The translations under genes and the position numbers were made by a program. Shown here piece by piece: positions 6,828 to 15,283 of a stretch of 23,796 nt of DNA. The stretch is from Nodosilinea sp. BSH.14. Lineage in GTDB: Bacteria > Cyanobacteriota > Cyanobacteriia > Phormidesmidales > Phormidesmidaceae. The stretch's first letter is position 1. Every line of letters starts with the position of its first letter. The notes beneath the pieces are model-generated. The model ran no database searches, was not told where the DNA came from, and saw only the letters and a list, made by a program, of their open reading frames with translations. The stretch lies in contig JALQST010000009.1 of assembly GCA_023264315.1 (NCBI GenBank), positions 1 to 23,796 of the forward strand, in the 5' to 3' direction.

Positions 6828-9800
6828 CTAGGGGGTTGGGATTTCCGCTGGGGTGATGGGTTCCGGGGGCTCCAGGCGATCTTCCACGGTGAGGCGTTCC
6901 CCTCGGCCCCAACTCCCACCCAGGTCGCCGTGGAGCAGGGTGTAGAAGCAGGGGATAATGAACAGCGTCAGCACTGTGGCCAGGGAGAGACCGGAGAACA
7001 CCACCACACCGAGGGGCTGAAGGAATTCCGAGCCTTCGCCAATGCCCAGGGCCAGGGGGAACAATCCCAGCACCGTGGTGACGGTGGTCATCAAAATCGG
7101 GCGCAGGCGGCGGGGGGCGGCTTGCAGAATGGCCTGCTGACGGGAGCATCCAGTGTCGTTGTAGATCTGGTTGGCCAGTTCCACCATGATGATGGCGTTG
7201 TTGACCACAATGCCCACCAGCAGCACGGCACCGACGACGACGGTGGCCCCAATGGCGGTTTGGGTGACGAACAGGCCCAGAATCCCCCCCGCCAGGGCCA
7301 GGGGCACGGTGAGCATAATCACCAGCGGGTCGATCAGGGAGTTGTACTGCACCGCCATCACCACAAACACCAGGAAGGTGGCCAGGGCACCAAGGACGGC
7401 GAGGGACTGCTGAAGGCCAGCATTGGTGGCGGCGGCGGCACTGGGCAGACGGGTAACGCCGGGGGGTAGGTCTAAGCCCTCAAAGATGGCGTCGGCTTCG
7501 GCCAGGGTGGCCCCGAGGCTGGCTCCCTCGGAGAGGCTACCCGCCACGAGGAACACCTGGCGACGGTTGATGCGCTGGATTTCCCCCGGTGCAGGGGCGA
7601 GGGCTACGGTGGCAATGTCGCCAAGTTGCACCCGCTGACCCGTGCGAGACACCAGGGGAATATCCAACAACTGGGCCGACTGCTGCACACTGCCGGGAGT
7701 GATCTGCACCTGGATATCCACCAGGCGGTTGCCCCGCTGGAGTTGGGTGGGCACCGAGCCGTTCAGCGCCGTTTGGATGGTTTCGCCCAAATCCGTGGCG
7801 GAGAGGCCCAGAACCGCCGCTCGATCCCAGTCGGGCAGGATTTGCAGTTCGTCCTGGGGGGCTTCGCCATCGGGACGGTAGCGGGCTAGGGTGGCTTCCC
7901 GAAGGGCGGATACCAGTTGCCGTCCCGCCTGGGCCAGGGCTTGGGGATCGTCCCCCTGGAGTCCCAGGTCAATATCGGCCCGCACCGGGGAGTTGCTAAG
8001 CACCAGGCCACGCACGGTTTCCTGGCTGACCCGAATTAGCGTACCCACCAGGGGCAGTTGGCTCAGTTCGCCGTTCACCCGCTCCACAAAGGCAGCGGTG
8101 TTGCTGCCCGGTTGGAGGCTGATGGTGCTGCTGCCGCGCAGGGGGTTGGCGCTGGTGTTGCTGCCAAACAAAAAGCCCCCCGCCGTGGTGAAGACGTATT
8201 CCGTTTCCGGCTGGGCCAGCAGCACCTCATCCATCGCCTGCATCACCCGCCGATTGGCCTCCACGGTGGTACCCGCCGGAAACTGCACAAACACGCGGGC
8301 CTGCCCCGTGTTGATGCTGGGCAAAATTTCCTGGGGAATGCGCTGTACCATCCACAAGCTGCTGCCGCCAAACACCAGCAGCGCCAGGGCAATCACCCAA
8401 ATCCGATGGTGCAACACTCGGCCTAAAAAGCGGCCATAACCAAGGGTGACGCCCTCCAATCGGCGATTGAACCACCGAAACGGCCCCAGGCTTTGCAGCG
8501 ACCGACTGGGTCGGCCCATCAGCATCCGAGCAGACAGGGCGGGTACGACGGTGAGGGCTACGGCCAGGGAGGCGGCGACGGAAAAGCTCACCGTCAAAAT
8601 TAGCTCGTTAAAAATCAAGGAAATGAAGCCACCAATCAGCAGAAAGGGCAGCACCGCCACCAGGTTTGTGGTGGTTGAGGCCAACAGGGCCGATTCGAGT
8701 TCCCGACTACTGGCCTCCGCCTGGAACAGGGCTTCCTGCTGCCGAAAACGGCCCTTCAGGGGGGATCGCTCCATCATTTCGGCGCGTTGAGCGATGTTTT
8801 CCAGCATTACGATGGAGTTATCCACCACAATGCCCACCCCCAGGGCCAAGCCACCCAGGCTAAACACATTCAGCGACAGGCCAAACAGCCCCATCATCAC
8901 CAGCGCCGCCAGGGAAGCCAGGGGAATGGCCAGCACAATGATGAAGGTTTGGCGCAGGGAACCCAAAAACAGCAGCACCGTAATCGCCGCCAGGGTGGCC
9001 CCGGTTAGCCCTGCGATGGCCACATTTTGGATGGAATTGCGGATAAAGCGCGACTCGTCCAGGGTGGCGGTCATATCCATGCCGTCGGGCATTTGGCCCA
9101 TTTGTTGCATTTCCGCCAGTTTGGCCTTCACCCCGTCTACCACGTCTACGGTGTTGGCGGTGGGCTGCTTTTGCACGCTCACCTTCACCGCTGGCTGGCC
9201 GTTGAGGGTGACAAACACCCGCTGTTCCTCGGTGCTGTCCTGGATAGTGGCTACATCCCGCAGAAACACCTGCTGGGGCGGGCTGGTGCCGGGGACGGTA
9301 ATCGGCAGGGTTTCCATTGCCGCCGCCGAGGTGAAGCGCCCCACCAGGCGGGTCAGGGTTTCCTCGTCGCCGCCCCGCAGCCGTCCGCCGGAGACATCCT
9401 GGTTGCGCTCCCGCAGAGCCGCGATCACATCGTTCAGGCCCAGGCCCACCGATTGCAGCCGAGGCAAATCCACATTCACCTGCACCTGCTCCTCCACGCC
9501 GCCGGAGACATCGGTGTTGGCCACGCCGGGTACCTGTTGCAGTTCTCGCTCCAGTTCTTCCTCGACAAAAATCCGCAGTTCTTGGGCGCTCAGCCGATCC
9601 GAGGTCAGCGCCATTTCGTAGACCGGAAGCTGGGAGGGGTCAAACTTAAACAGGCGCGGCGTTTCGATGCTGTCCGGCAGCGTTCCCCTGGCCCGGTTCA
9701 GGGTTGCCGTGGCGTCGTTGAAGGCTTGATCAATGTCGCCACCGGGTTCAAAAAACAGGTCAATGCTAATTTGGCCCTCGCGGGTTTGGGAGAAAATCTG

Positions 9801-10064
9801 CACCACCCCCTCCGTCGTGGAGAGCGCTTCCTCTAGGGGGCGCGTCACCTCATCCACCGCCACCACGGGCGACAACCCCGGAGCCGAAGCCCGCACCCCA
9901 ATGCGCGGGTAAGTAATCGACGGCAGCAAATCCACGGGCAACTGGCTGGTGATGAAAAAGCCCATCACCAAAACCGTTAGCCCCAGCATCAGGGTGCCAA
10001 TGTGCCGCCGAATCGCCAAGCCGCTGATGCTAAAGCGTTGGGGGAAAAGGGGGGATGGAGTCAT
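6828..10064 (-). CDS. RND-family (AcrB-like) efflux transporter
   Basis: This inner-membrane proton-driven pump works with the adaptor encoded just upstream and an outer-membrane channel not in this window. The 1078 residues show the standard RND plan: TM1 near residue 25, a first periplasmic loop (about 45-340), a TM2-6 bundle, a cytosolic linker, TM7, a second periplasmic loop and TM8-12. TM4 carries GVGIVVDNSIVMLENI: one acidic residue where AcrB has Asp407-Asp408, the second being Asn. In TM10 the sequence is LLVGIVVNNAIIMVELA, without the lysine equivalent to AcrB Lys940. This pattern places it outside the classic AcrB core but within HAE-1-like environmental RND pumps. The substrate cannot be read from sequence. 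The ATG at 10064 is preceded by pyrimidine-rich heptamer repeats instead of a Shine-Dalgarno. Confidence 0.93.
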   Translation of the reverse strand: MTPSPLFPQRFSISGLAIRRHIGTLMLGLTVLVMGFFITSQLPVDLLPSITYPRIGVRASAPGLSPVVAVDEVTRPLEEALSTTEGVVQIFSQTREGQISIDLFFEPGGDIDQAFNDATATLNRARGTLPDSIETPRLFKFDPSQLPVYEMALTSDRLSAQELRIFVEEELERELQQVPGVANTDVSGGVEEQVQVNVDLPRLQSVGLGLNDVIAALRERNQDVSGGRLRGGDEETLTRLVGRFTSAAAMETLPITVPGTSPPQQVFLRDVATIQDSTEEQRVFVTLNGQPAVKVSVQKQPTANTVDVVDGVKAKLAEMQQMGQMPDGMDMTATLDESRFIRNSIQNVAIAGLTGATLAAITVLLFLGSLRQTFIIVLAIPLASLAALVMMGLFGLSLNVFSLGGLALGVGIVVDNSIVMLENIAQRAEMMERSPLKGRFRQQEALFQAEASSRELESALLASTTTNLVAVLPFLLIGGFISLIFNELILTVSFSVAASLAVALTVVPALSARMLMGRPSRSLQSLGPFRWFNRRLEGVTLGYGRFLGRVLHHRIWVIALALLVFGGSSLWMVQRIPQEILPSINTGQARVFVQFPAGTTVEANRRVMQAMDEVLLAQPETEYVFTTAGGFLFGSNTSANPLRGSSTISLQPGSNTAAFVERVNGELSQLPLVGTLIRVSQETVRGLVLSNSPVRADIDLGLQGDDPQALAQAGRQLVSALREATLARYRPDGEAPQDELQILPDWDRAAVLGLSATDLGETIQTALNGSVPTQLQRGNRLVDIQVQITPGSVQQSAQLLDIPLVSRTGQRVQLGDIATVALAPAPGEIQRINRRQVFLVAGSLSEGASLGATLAEADAIFEGLDLPPGVTRLPSAAAATNAGLQQSLAVLGALATFLVFVVMAVQYNSLIDPLVIMLTVPLALAGGILGLFVTQTAIGATVVVGAVLLVGIVVNNAIIMVELANQIYNDTGCSRQQAILQAAPRRLRPILMTTVTTVLGLFPLALGIGEGSEFLQPLGVVVFSGLSLATVLTLFIIPCFYTLLHGDLGGSWGRGERLTVEDRLEPPEPITPAEIPTP

Positions 10065-10099
10065 GGGAGTGGGGAGTCGGGAGTGGAGAGTCGGGAGCC
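10065..10099. repeat. Five tandem heptamers at the adaptor-RND junction
   Basis: Units on the plus strand: gggagtg, gggagtc, gggagtg, gagagtc, gggagcc, ending directly against the RND start codon. This is a short tandemly repeated repetitive sequence of the heptameric kind known in cyanobacteria. It fills nearly the whole 39-base gap between the adaptor stop and the RND ATG, so the mRNA before the start codon is C/T-rich with no Shine-Dalgarno. Confidence 0.85.
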
Positions 10100-10103
10100 G
10101 GAA

Positions 10104-11522
10104 TTAATTGGATAACAAACTGGGCTGCACGGTGGATCCGGGGGTAATGGGCTGGCCACTACGGACAATATAGCGATCTCCAGGAGAAAGGCCCGCCAGA
10201 ATGGTGACTTGGCCATCGCTGCGGTCGCCGATTTGCACCATGCGTGGGGTAGCCACAAAGCCATCGCCCTGGGGCTGGAGGACAAAGATCTGAGTCCCTG
10301 GATTCCTTGAATTCCCTGGATTCCCTGAGCCACCGCCTTGACCACTGGCCTGACTACCGCCTTGACCACCGCTCGGTCTGCCGCCTTGAGCATTGCCAGG
10401 GCCACCACCAGGGCCACCACCAGGGCGTCCGCCACCGCCTTCACTGACTGAGAGTGCCCTTTCGGGCACCAGCACCGCATTGGTCGAGGAGCCTAGCCCC
10501 GACACCCTAGCCAAAAGGCCGCTGCCAATGCGTCCACCAGGATTGGGCAGGGTAATTTCTACGGGCACCAGGCGAGAGGTGCGGTCGGCTAGGGGGGAAA
10601 TGCGGGTGACTTGGCCCCGAAAGGTTTCCCCAAGGAAGGCATCTAGGGTAACGGAGGCGGATTGACCCAGGCGAAAGTCGCTGAGGTTGCGGTCAGTGAC
10701 CTCAATCACCACCACCACCTCGGACAGATCGCCCAGGGTCAGCACTGCTTCTCCAGGACGCACCAAATCCCCCGGTTCCACTACCCGCTCTAGCACCACG
10801 CCGCTGAGGGGAGCGGTCAAATTGGCAAAGGACAGCCGTTGGCGGGTTTCCTGCACAATCGCCTGCTGGGCCACCACCCGCTGCTGGGCCGCCGCCACGG
10901 ATTGCTCGCGGGTTCGCACCTGTTCCTGGGCCGACAGCAGCGCCTGTTGAGCACCACCTAGGGTGGTTTCGGCCTGTTCGGCGGTTTGTTCGGCCAGGGC
11001 TCCCTCGTTGGCTAGGGTACGCAGGCGTTGGGCATCGTTGCGGGCCTGCTGAAGGTCGAGGTTGGCCTGGTTGATGCGGGTGCGAATATCCGCAAGTTCC
11101 GCCTCGGTGCGGGTGACTTCAAACTGTCGTGCCGCCAGTTCCGCTTCAGCCTCGCCCACGGCGGTTTGCAACAGCGTTTGCTCTAGAGTGCCCACCACCT
11201 GTCCTTGGGAGACCGTGTCGCCCACGTTGTAGCCCAAGTTCAGCAAACTGCCCTCCGCCTGGGAACGCAGCGACACCTGCCGGACGGGTTGGGTGCTGCC
11301 CGTGTAGCTGCGGGATTCGGCAGCGGCTTGGGCGGTGGCCACATCCACCACAATCGGGCCAGCCTCCTCTACCGATGGCTGGGGTTGAGCCAGGGCCGTG
11401 GGTTCTCGCCAACTGCGACAGCCACTGCCCAGTACCGCCAAGGCCACGATCAACACACCGCCCACCCAGCCCGGGCCTCCCCACCTCAGCCCATCCGCCC
11501 GTTGCTCCTTGCGATCCATCAT
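10104..11522 (-). CDS. RND efflux periplasmic adaptor (HlyD/MFP family), lipoprotein
   Basis: This adaptor links the RND pump to an outer-membrane channel. From ATG 11522 (a second ATG follows at once; AAAGG eight bases upstream) it has 472 residues; upstream codons to 11615 are rejected because the Shine-Dalgarno and signal peptide fit this start. A hydrophobic stretch (WVGGVLIVALAVLGSG) ends in lipobox LGSGC, Cys35, so it is probably a lipoprotein. Then come a lipoyl half-motif (VSLRSQAEGSLLNLGYNVGD), a long alpha-hairpin of Ala/Gln/Glu-rich coiled coil, a second lipoyl half (LTAPLSGVVLERVVEPGD) and beta-barrel and membrane-proximal parts. A Gly-rich low-complexity insert of about 50 residues interrupts the C-terminal region. 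It is the first gene of the operon with the RND pump. Confidence 0.92.
   Translation of the reverse strand: MMDRKEQRADGLRWGGPGWVGGVLIVALAVLGSGCRSWREPTALAQPQPSVEEAGPIVVDVATAQAAAESRSYTGSTQPVRQVSLRSQAEGSLLNLGYNVGDTVSQGQVVGTLEQTLLQTAVGEAEAELAARQFEVTRTEAELADIRTRINQANLDLQQARNDAQRLRTLANEGALAEQTAEQAETTLGGAQQALLSAQEQVRTREQSVAAAQQRVVAQQAIVQETRQRLSFANLTAPLSGVVLERVVEPGDLVRPGEAVLTLGDLSEVVVVIEVTDRNLSDFRLGQSASVTLDAFLGETFRGQVTRISPLADRTSRLVPVEITLPNPGGRIGSGLLARVSGLGSSTNAVLVPERALSVSEGGGGRPGGGPGGGPGNAQGGRPSGGQGGSQASGQGGGSGNPGNSRNPGTQIFVLQPQGDGFVATPRMVQIGDRSDGQVTILAGLSPGDRYIVRSGQPITPGSTVQPSLLSN
10292..10427. repeat. Internal tandem repeats encoding a Gly-rich insert in the adaptor
   Basis: Two sets of in-frame repeats lie here. 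Four 9-mers at 10292-10327 (gagtccctg, gattccttg, aattccctg, gattccctg) encode the PGNSRNPGT part, and CCAGGGCCACCA is present twice plus a partial copy at 10396-10427, encoding PGGGPGGG. Between them lies further Gly/Ser/Gln-rich sequence. All unit lengths are multiples of three, so copy number can change without breaking the frame. Confidence 0.85.
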
Positions 11523-11558
11523 GACAACCTTTCTAGAGACTGACCAAACTGCGCTATC

Positions 11559-11578
11559 CCGTGCCCCCGTTTGCACGG
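11559..11578. promoter_or_regulatory. Inverted repeat upstream of the efflux operon
   Basis: CCGTGC-8 bases-GCACGG lies 37 bases upstream of the adaptor ATG, in a 219-base spacer (11523-11741) that must carry the efflux promoter. It could be an operator or a leader hairpin. No regulator gene of the usual TetR or MarR kind is adjacent, and no convincing -35/-10 pair was recognised. Confidence 0.3.
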
Positions 11579-11741
11579 CAAGACGGCTGTGGGCGGGGGT
11601 TAGGATTGTCTTCACTGTAGTTTACGTTTCCCCAAAACATCTCTATCTAAAAGTAGAACTGGACAGTCATAAGTTTTACTTGGATCCAGGCTTAGAGCTA
11701 GGCTGTCAGAGGTAGTGTATCTGGGGGTTTCTGAGGGATAA

Positions 11742-12116
11742 GCTTGGCGGCTAGGAATTGAGGCAGAAATTGACTTGCTCAATGAACGGTTCGGCGAAGA
11801 CCTCAATGACGCTGACCAACTCTTCTTCGACCAAATTGCTGAAGCTGCTGCCCAGGTGGATGCCATCAGCCAAGCTGCTCAGGCTAACCCCTACGACAAG
11901 TTTCAGCTCGTCTTCGGGCAGATCCTAGAGTCAATCTTTATCGAGCGTATGGATTTAAACGAAGGCCTCTTTGCCCGATACATGAATGACCCAGAGTTGA
12001 AACAGTTGGTATCGGAGTGGTTAGGCCAACAGGTCTACTCGCGCATTCCTAAGACGATGTCCTATGGTGCTTCAGATATGCCAACCAAGCAACCTAATCT
12101 AGGGCACCTCGATTAA
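11742..12116 (+). pseudogene. hsdR: C-terminal remnant of a type I restriction enzyme R subunit
   Basis: The open stretch begins right after an in-frame TAA (11739) and reads ...LGIEAEIDLLNERFG, ADQLFFDQI, YDKFQLVFGQILES, FIERMDLNEGLFARYMNDP, LVSEWLGQQVYSRI. This is the pattern of the helical C-terminal domain of HsdR (family knowledge, recalled rather than aligned). HsdR is about 1000 residues, and only about 110-120 of its tail survive here. There is no proper start codon or Shine-Dalgarno (first usable start TTG at 11775), and no hsdM/hsdS nearby. The last ~20 codons after QQVYSRI look like read-through. It is best seen as a relic of a lost restriction system. Confidence 0.6.
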
Positions 12117-12271
12117 TTGCCATTTGGCGGCCTTCAAGAGGCTAGAACCCTTGAGATCACGCTGCCACTCCCAGAAAAATCTGTATTTTTCGAGGTACCC
12201 TCTAGTCAACTCAGTTGAAAAATTTACAAAAATTTAATCAACTAGGCTTCGGTTAGAAAAATGATGCAACG

Positions 12272-12310
12272 CAAAAAATGGGTGGACTAGACTGGCTAGC
12301 ACCACCCATC
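12272..12310 (-). terminator. Strong intrinsic terminator after ycf35
   Basis: On the minus strand ATGGGTGG-16 bases-CCACCCAT is followed at once by TTTTTT. The loop itself contains a small CTAG/CTAG pairing. It lies about 30 bases after the ycf35 stop and would end the ycf46-ycf35 transcript. Confidence 0.85.
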
Positions 12311-12341
12311 CTTAGGGAACGCGTAGACGATGGCCTGGGGC

Positions 12342-12692
12342 TTACTGAAGCACCAGCTTCACGTTGGCGTTTTGCAGGCCGGGGCGCTTCACCTCAGCCA
12401 GGGTTTTGTTGACAGCGTACTTTGGGTGGATGGCGTTGATCAGTTCGGTTTGGTTGTGCTTTTTGGCCACACCCCACAGATCCGCGATCAGATCGAAGGA
12501 ACCATCGGCATTGCGAGACCAGCCCAGATCGTATTCACCATCGAGAACGGCGACAAGGTCGGCGCGGACACGCTGACCATTGTAACCGCGAACATCAGCC
12601 TCAGTCTTCGTGGCAATACCCAAGTCAGAGAGAGACTGCTTGAGGATTTCAGCATCGGTCACTTTGGTGCGAAGGGTGCTGAAGTGAGACAT
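12342..12692 (-). CDS. ycf35: Ycf35 family protein (DUF1257)
   Basis: This is a 116-residue protein of the Ycf35/DUF1257 family, found in cyanobacteria and some algal plastid genomes; its biochemical role is not settled. It is recognised from MSHFSTLRTKVTDAEILKQS, VRGYNGQRVRADLVAVL, YDLGWSRNADGSFDLIADLW and GLQNANVKLVLQ at the end. ATG 12692 has an ideal AGGAGG eight bases upstream, so the longer frame to 12755 is rejected. It is encoded 148 bases downstream of ycf46 on the same strand, with two hairpins in the gap, and ends before a strong terminator. The pairing with ycf46 suggests a joint job. Confidence 0.92.
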   Translation of the reverse strand: MSHFSTLRTKVTDAEILKQSLSDLGIATKTEADVRGYNGQRVRADLVAVLDGEYDLGWSRNADGSFDLIADLWGVAKKHNQTELINAIHPKYAVNKTLAEVKRPGLQNANVKLVLQ

Positions 12693-12789
12693 AGGATTTC
12701 CTCCTGTAGGGAAAATGAGAGAGACAACAACGAGGGTTTTGAGAGGTAACGACACCAGATCCCCTGAGTGGGTTTTCTGGTTACGGACT

Positions 12790-12830
12790 GCTAGCGAAAA
12801 CCGCTAGCCCTTCCCCCAGCCGGAACTGGG
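12790..12830 (-). other. Two hairpins between ycf46 and ycf35
   Basis: GCTAGCG-AAAAC-CGCTAGC (12790-12808) and CCCAG-CCGGAA-CTGGG (12815-12830, extendable with TTCC/GGAA) lie just after the ycf46 stop on the minus strand. Neither is followed by a T-run. They may stabilise the upstream mRNA end or partly terminate, allowing the small downstream gene to be expressed at a different level. Confidence 0.5.
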
Positions 12831-12840
12831 AGGAAAGCTT

Positions 12841-14373
<1,533 letters not shown>

Positions 14374-14785
14374 GGCCGATACCTGTTTGAGGGCGAGGGA
14401 TGGGAAGGCAGTGGTCTAAAAACGATATAGAAAAGTGATGTGTGCTTACCGCAAGCTTGATAGGTCTACACAGGATAGTTGACTAGAGATAACTTAACCG
14501 ATTGGAAGTTTCTGTTTCTAAGACAACATTTTTTGAGCAAATGTTTTTATCGGACTTAGCAGAATCTTTCACTCCAGAACCTAGCAAAACAGAGAAATAG
14601 CATCGTTTGCATTAGTCTTAACCTGATTAGACGATGACAGATAGGTCAGGACTCAATCACATCGTGCAAAATATGGAAATGTCCTAACGCCAGAAATTCA
14701 AAGTCAAGACGACAAGCTGAACCGTCCAAGGACTTACTTGGCGGCAACAAATAATCCTTTGAAAAGAATAATCTCGCTGGACGAC
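14374..14785. promoter_or_regulatory. AT-rich spacer holding the ycf46 promoter region
   Basis: These 412 bases hold no gene that I can see. Structures seen: an inverted repeat AACATTT-tttgagc-AAATGTT at 14525-14545, an outer repeat CATCGT/ACGATG at 14601-14606 and 14631-14636, and a hairpin at 14722-14744. A possible minus-strand promoter for ycf46 is TTGCGG, 19 bases, TATATC ending about 50 bases upstream of the ATG; the spacing is long, so this is tentative. Confidence 0.3.
14722..14744 (-). terminator. Hairpin downstream of the ribbon-helix-helix gene
   Basis: On the minus strand CCG-CCAAG-TAAGTC-CTTGG-A-CGG gives an 8-bp stem with one bulge, about 40 bases after the stop of the gene at 14786. 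No T-run follows, so termination here is uncertain. Confidence 0.35.
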
Positions 14786-15151
14786 CTAACAGACGACCAG
14801 TTCAGTTTGTTCCCGAGATTCTAGTGTTCCTACCCGTTCCGGTAGGTCAGCATCATCGAGAATGACCTCGCTCGAACCAGTGAGAGCAGCCATACGGGCA
14901 AGCTCGATTAGCTTACCATCACGCACCACCACAGCAGTGGCACAACCGGGGCAGTCGTAGACCTGGTGAGAATGACCGTGGGCCATCTCAAATCCTTCAT
15001 TCACAAGATCGGAATGAGCCAGATAAAAATCAATGGCACGTTTCGCGATGGAAGACATCGCCTCACCTTCAACGGCGGAACGAATGCGCAGTTGACGATG
15101 CAGCTCTGGCGGTAGATAGAGGGTAACTTTAGTCGCTTTTTGCTCTTCCAT
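14786..15151 (-). CDS. Ribbon-helix-helix protein with Cys/His tail
   Basis: This 121-residue protein is a likely small DNA-binding repressor. Residues 6-48 match an Arc/CopG ribbon-helix-helix fold (KVTLYLPPELHRQLRIRSAV beta strand and helix A, then MSSIAKRAIDFYLAHS helix B). The second half has HGHSHQVYDCPGCATAVVV at about 59-77, a His/Cys cluster able to bind a metal, then a strand-rich end with a final Cys. There is no toxin gene next to it, so an antitoxin role is not supported. A good promoter and a tandem 10-bp repeat lie just upstream, which fits autoregulation. ATG 15151 has a weak Shine-Dalgarno. Neither the metal nor the target is known. Confidence 0.75.
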   Translation of the reverse strand: MEEQKATKVTLYLPPELHRQLRIRSAVEGEAMSSIAKRAIDFYLAHSDLVNEGFEMAHGHSHQVYDCPGCATAVVVRDGKLIELARMAALTGSSEVILDDADLPERVGTLESREQTELVVC

Positions 15152-15159
15152 AACGCACT

Positions 15160-15179
15160 TCTAGTTAGGTCTAGTTAGG
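15160..15179 (-). promoter_or_regulatory. Tandem 10-bp repeat, candidate operator of the RHH gene
   Basis: Two exact copies of TCTAGTTAGG (minus strand CCTAACTAGA) stand head to tail, 8 bases before the ATG and about 14 bases after the predicted transcription start. Ribbon-helix-helix dimers typically bind short tandem or inverted boxes about 8-11 bp apart near their own promoters. Confidence 0.5.
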
Positions 15180-15199
15180 GATGACCCAGGTATGTAGCT

Positions 15200-15229
15200 A
15201 CCTTAGCGACGGTTTCCCGATGCTGTCAA
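15200..15229 (-). promoter_or_regulatory. Sigma70-type promoter for the RHH gene
   Basis: A perfect -35 TTGACA (15229-15224) is followed after 18 bases by TAAGGT (15205-15200). The start would fall near 15193, giving a leader of about 40 bases that contains the tandem repeat. Confidence 0.6.
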
Positions 15230-15283
15230 GCCAGCTTAACGTTTTGACGCCAATTTCTTTACATTTCTTTGTATTGCGTCGGT

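Noticed and set aside
9027..9836. Plus-strand frames up to 275 codons within 7-10 kb
   Set aside because: All lie antisense to the RND transporter and are low-complexity (His/Gln/Gly or Arg/Ser-rich) shadows.
10065..10099. Possible CRISPR-like array
   Set aside because: Units are only 7 bases without spacers; it is a simple tandem repeat.
10061..10480. Minus-strand 139-codon frame rich in Val/Ala/Lys
   Set aside because: It is a frame-shifted reading of the Gly-rich repeats in the adaptor gene and the heptamer array.
14786..15151. Toxin-antitoxin module
   Set aside because: The RHH protein could be an antitoxin, but no small partner gene overlaps or abuts it on either side.
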